Source: CAZXCQ01 sp964639275 (GTDB lineage Bacteria > Desulfobacterota > DSM-4660 > Desulfatiglandales > Desulfatiglandaceae). From it: a stretch of DNA of 6,291 nucleotides. A program made the position numbers and the translations under genes. The DNA is taken from contig CAZXCQ010000326.1 of the NCBI GenBank assembly GCA_964639275.1, forward strand, positions 1 to 6,291, given 5' to 3'. Positions 6,237-6,291 of the stretch are shown one piece after another. How positions within the stretch are numbered: position 1 is the stretch's first letter; every line of letters starts with the position of its first letter. The notes under the pieces are model-generated. The model searched no databases. It was not told the DNA's origin and saw only the letters and a list, made by a program, of their open reading frames with translations.

Positions 6237-6291
6237 ACTGTAACATCTCAAAAAACAGGGGCAAAGGTGTGGCATGGGGGTCTTTTTTTCT

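Noticed and set aside
6259..6275. A -24/-12 (sigma54) promoter upstream of the FAD/FeS gene on the reverse strand
   Set aside because: TGCCAC followed by TTGC looks similar, but the essential GG is GC and the spacing is one base short.
6282..6290. T-rich run at the window end as an intrinsic terminator on the forward strand
   Set aside because: No stable GC-rich hairpin precedes the T run in the visible sequence.
1..6291. CRISPR arrays, tRNA or rRNA genes, insertion sequences, toxin-antitoxin or other defence genes
   Set aside because: No regular repeat-spacer pattern, RNA gene signature, transposase motif or small paired genes were seen; the three genes account for almost the whole window.

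Overview
The window holds three complete protein genes and their control sites, with almost no spare DNA. A forward-strand gene for a UvrD/PcrA-type DNA helicase (214-2364) runs tail to tail into a two-gene operon on the reverse strand. That operon encodes a molybdenum hydroxylase of the xanthine dehydrogenase family. Its first gene (4803-6224) carries the FAD-binding and 2Fe-2S domains in one chain; its second gene (2373-4799) is the molybdopterin-binding catalytic subunit.

Host: GC content is in the mid-50s per cent by hand sampling. The window has bacterial Shine-Dalgarno sites, a TTG start, tight packing, and a molybdenum hydroxylase of a type common in anaerobic bacteria. Together with the CTGAAC/GGAACC-type repeats upstream, this fits a bacterium, perhaps a Desulfobacterota-like anaerobe or an uncultured relative. 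The phylum is an inference from general impression; nothing in the window proves it.

Layout: 1-213 is non-coding and contains GAAC-rich short repeats, a plausible sigma70-type promoter (24-53) overlapped by a LexA-like 16-mer (37-52), and the helicase ribosome site. 214-2364 is the helicase. Only 8 bp separate its stop codon from the stop codon of the converging catalytic-subunit gene, and I see no terminator there. 2373-4799 and 4803-6224 are the hydroxylase genes, 3 bp apart, with the downstream ribosome site lying inside the end of the upstream gene. 6225-6291 is a short leader with a clear ribosome site but no promoter I can defend.

How the parts work together: by family knowledge, the two hydroxylase chains should form an (alpha-beta)n enzyme. 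Substrate would be oxidised with water-derived oxygen (or reduced, in the reverse sense) at the Mo centre, with electrons passing through two 2Fe-2S clusters to FAD. All cofactor motifs are intact, so the enzyme looks functional. The substrate is unknown: by hand alignment the two purine-binding residues of mammalian xanthine oxidase are absent while the catalytic glutamate is kept. The most unusual points are the FAD-first, FeS-last fusion and the very GC-rich, palindrome-dense DNA that encodes its linker. The helicase is functionally unrelated to the operon. I did not find a clearly new defence or mobile system here.
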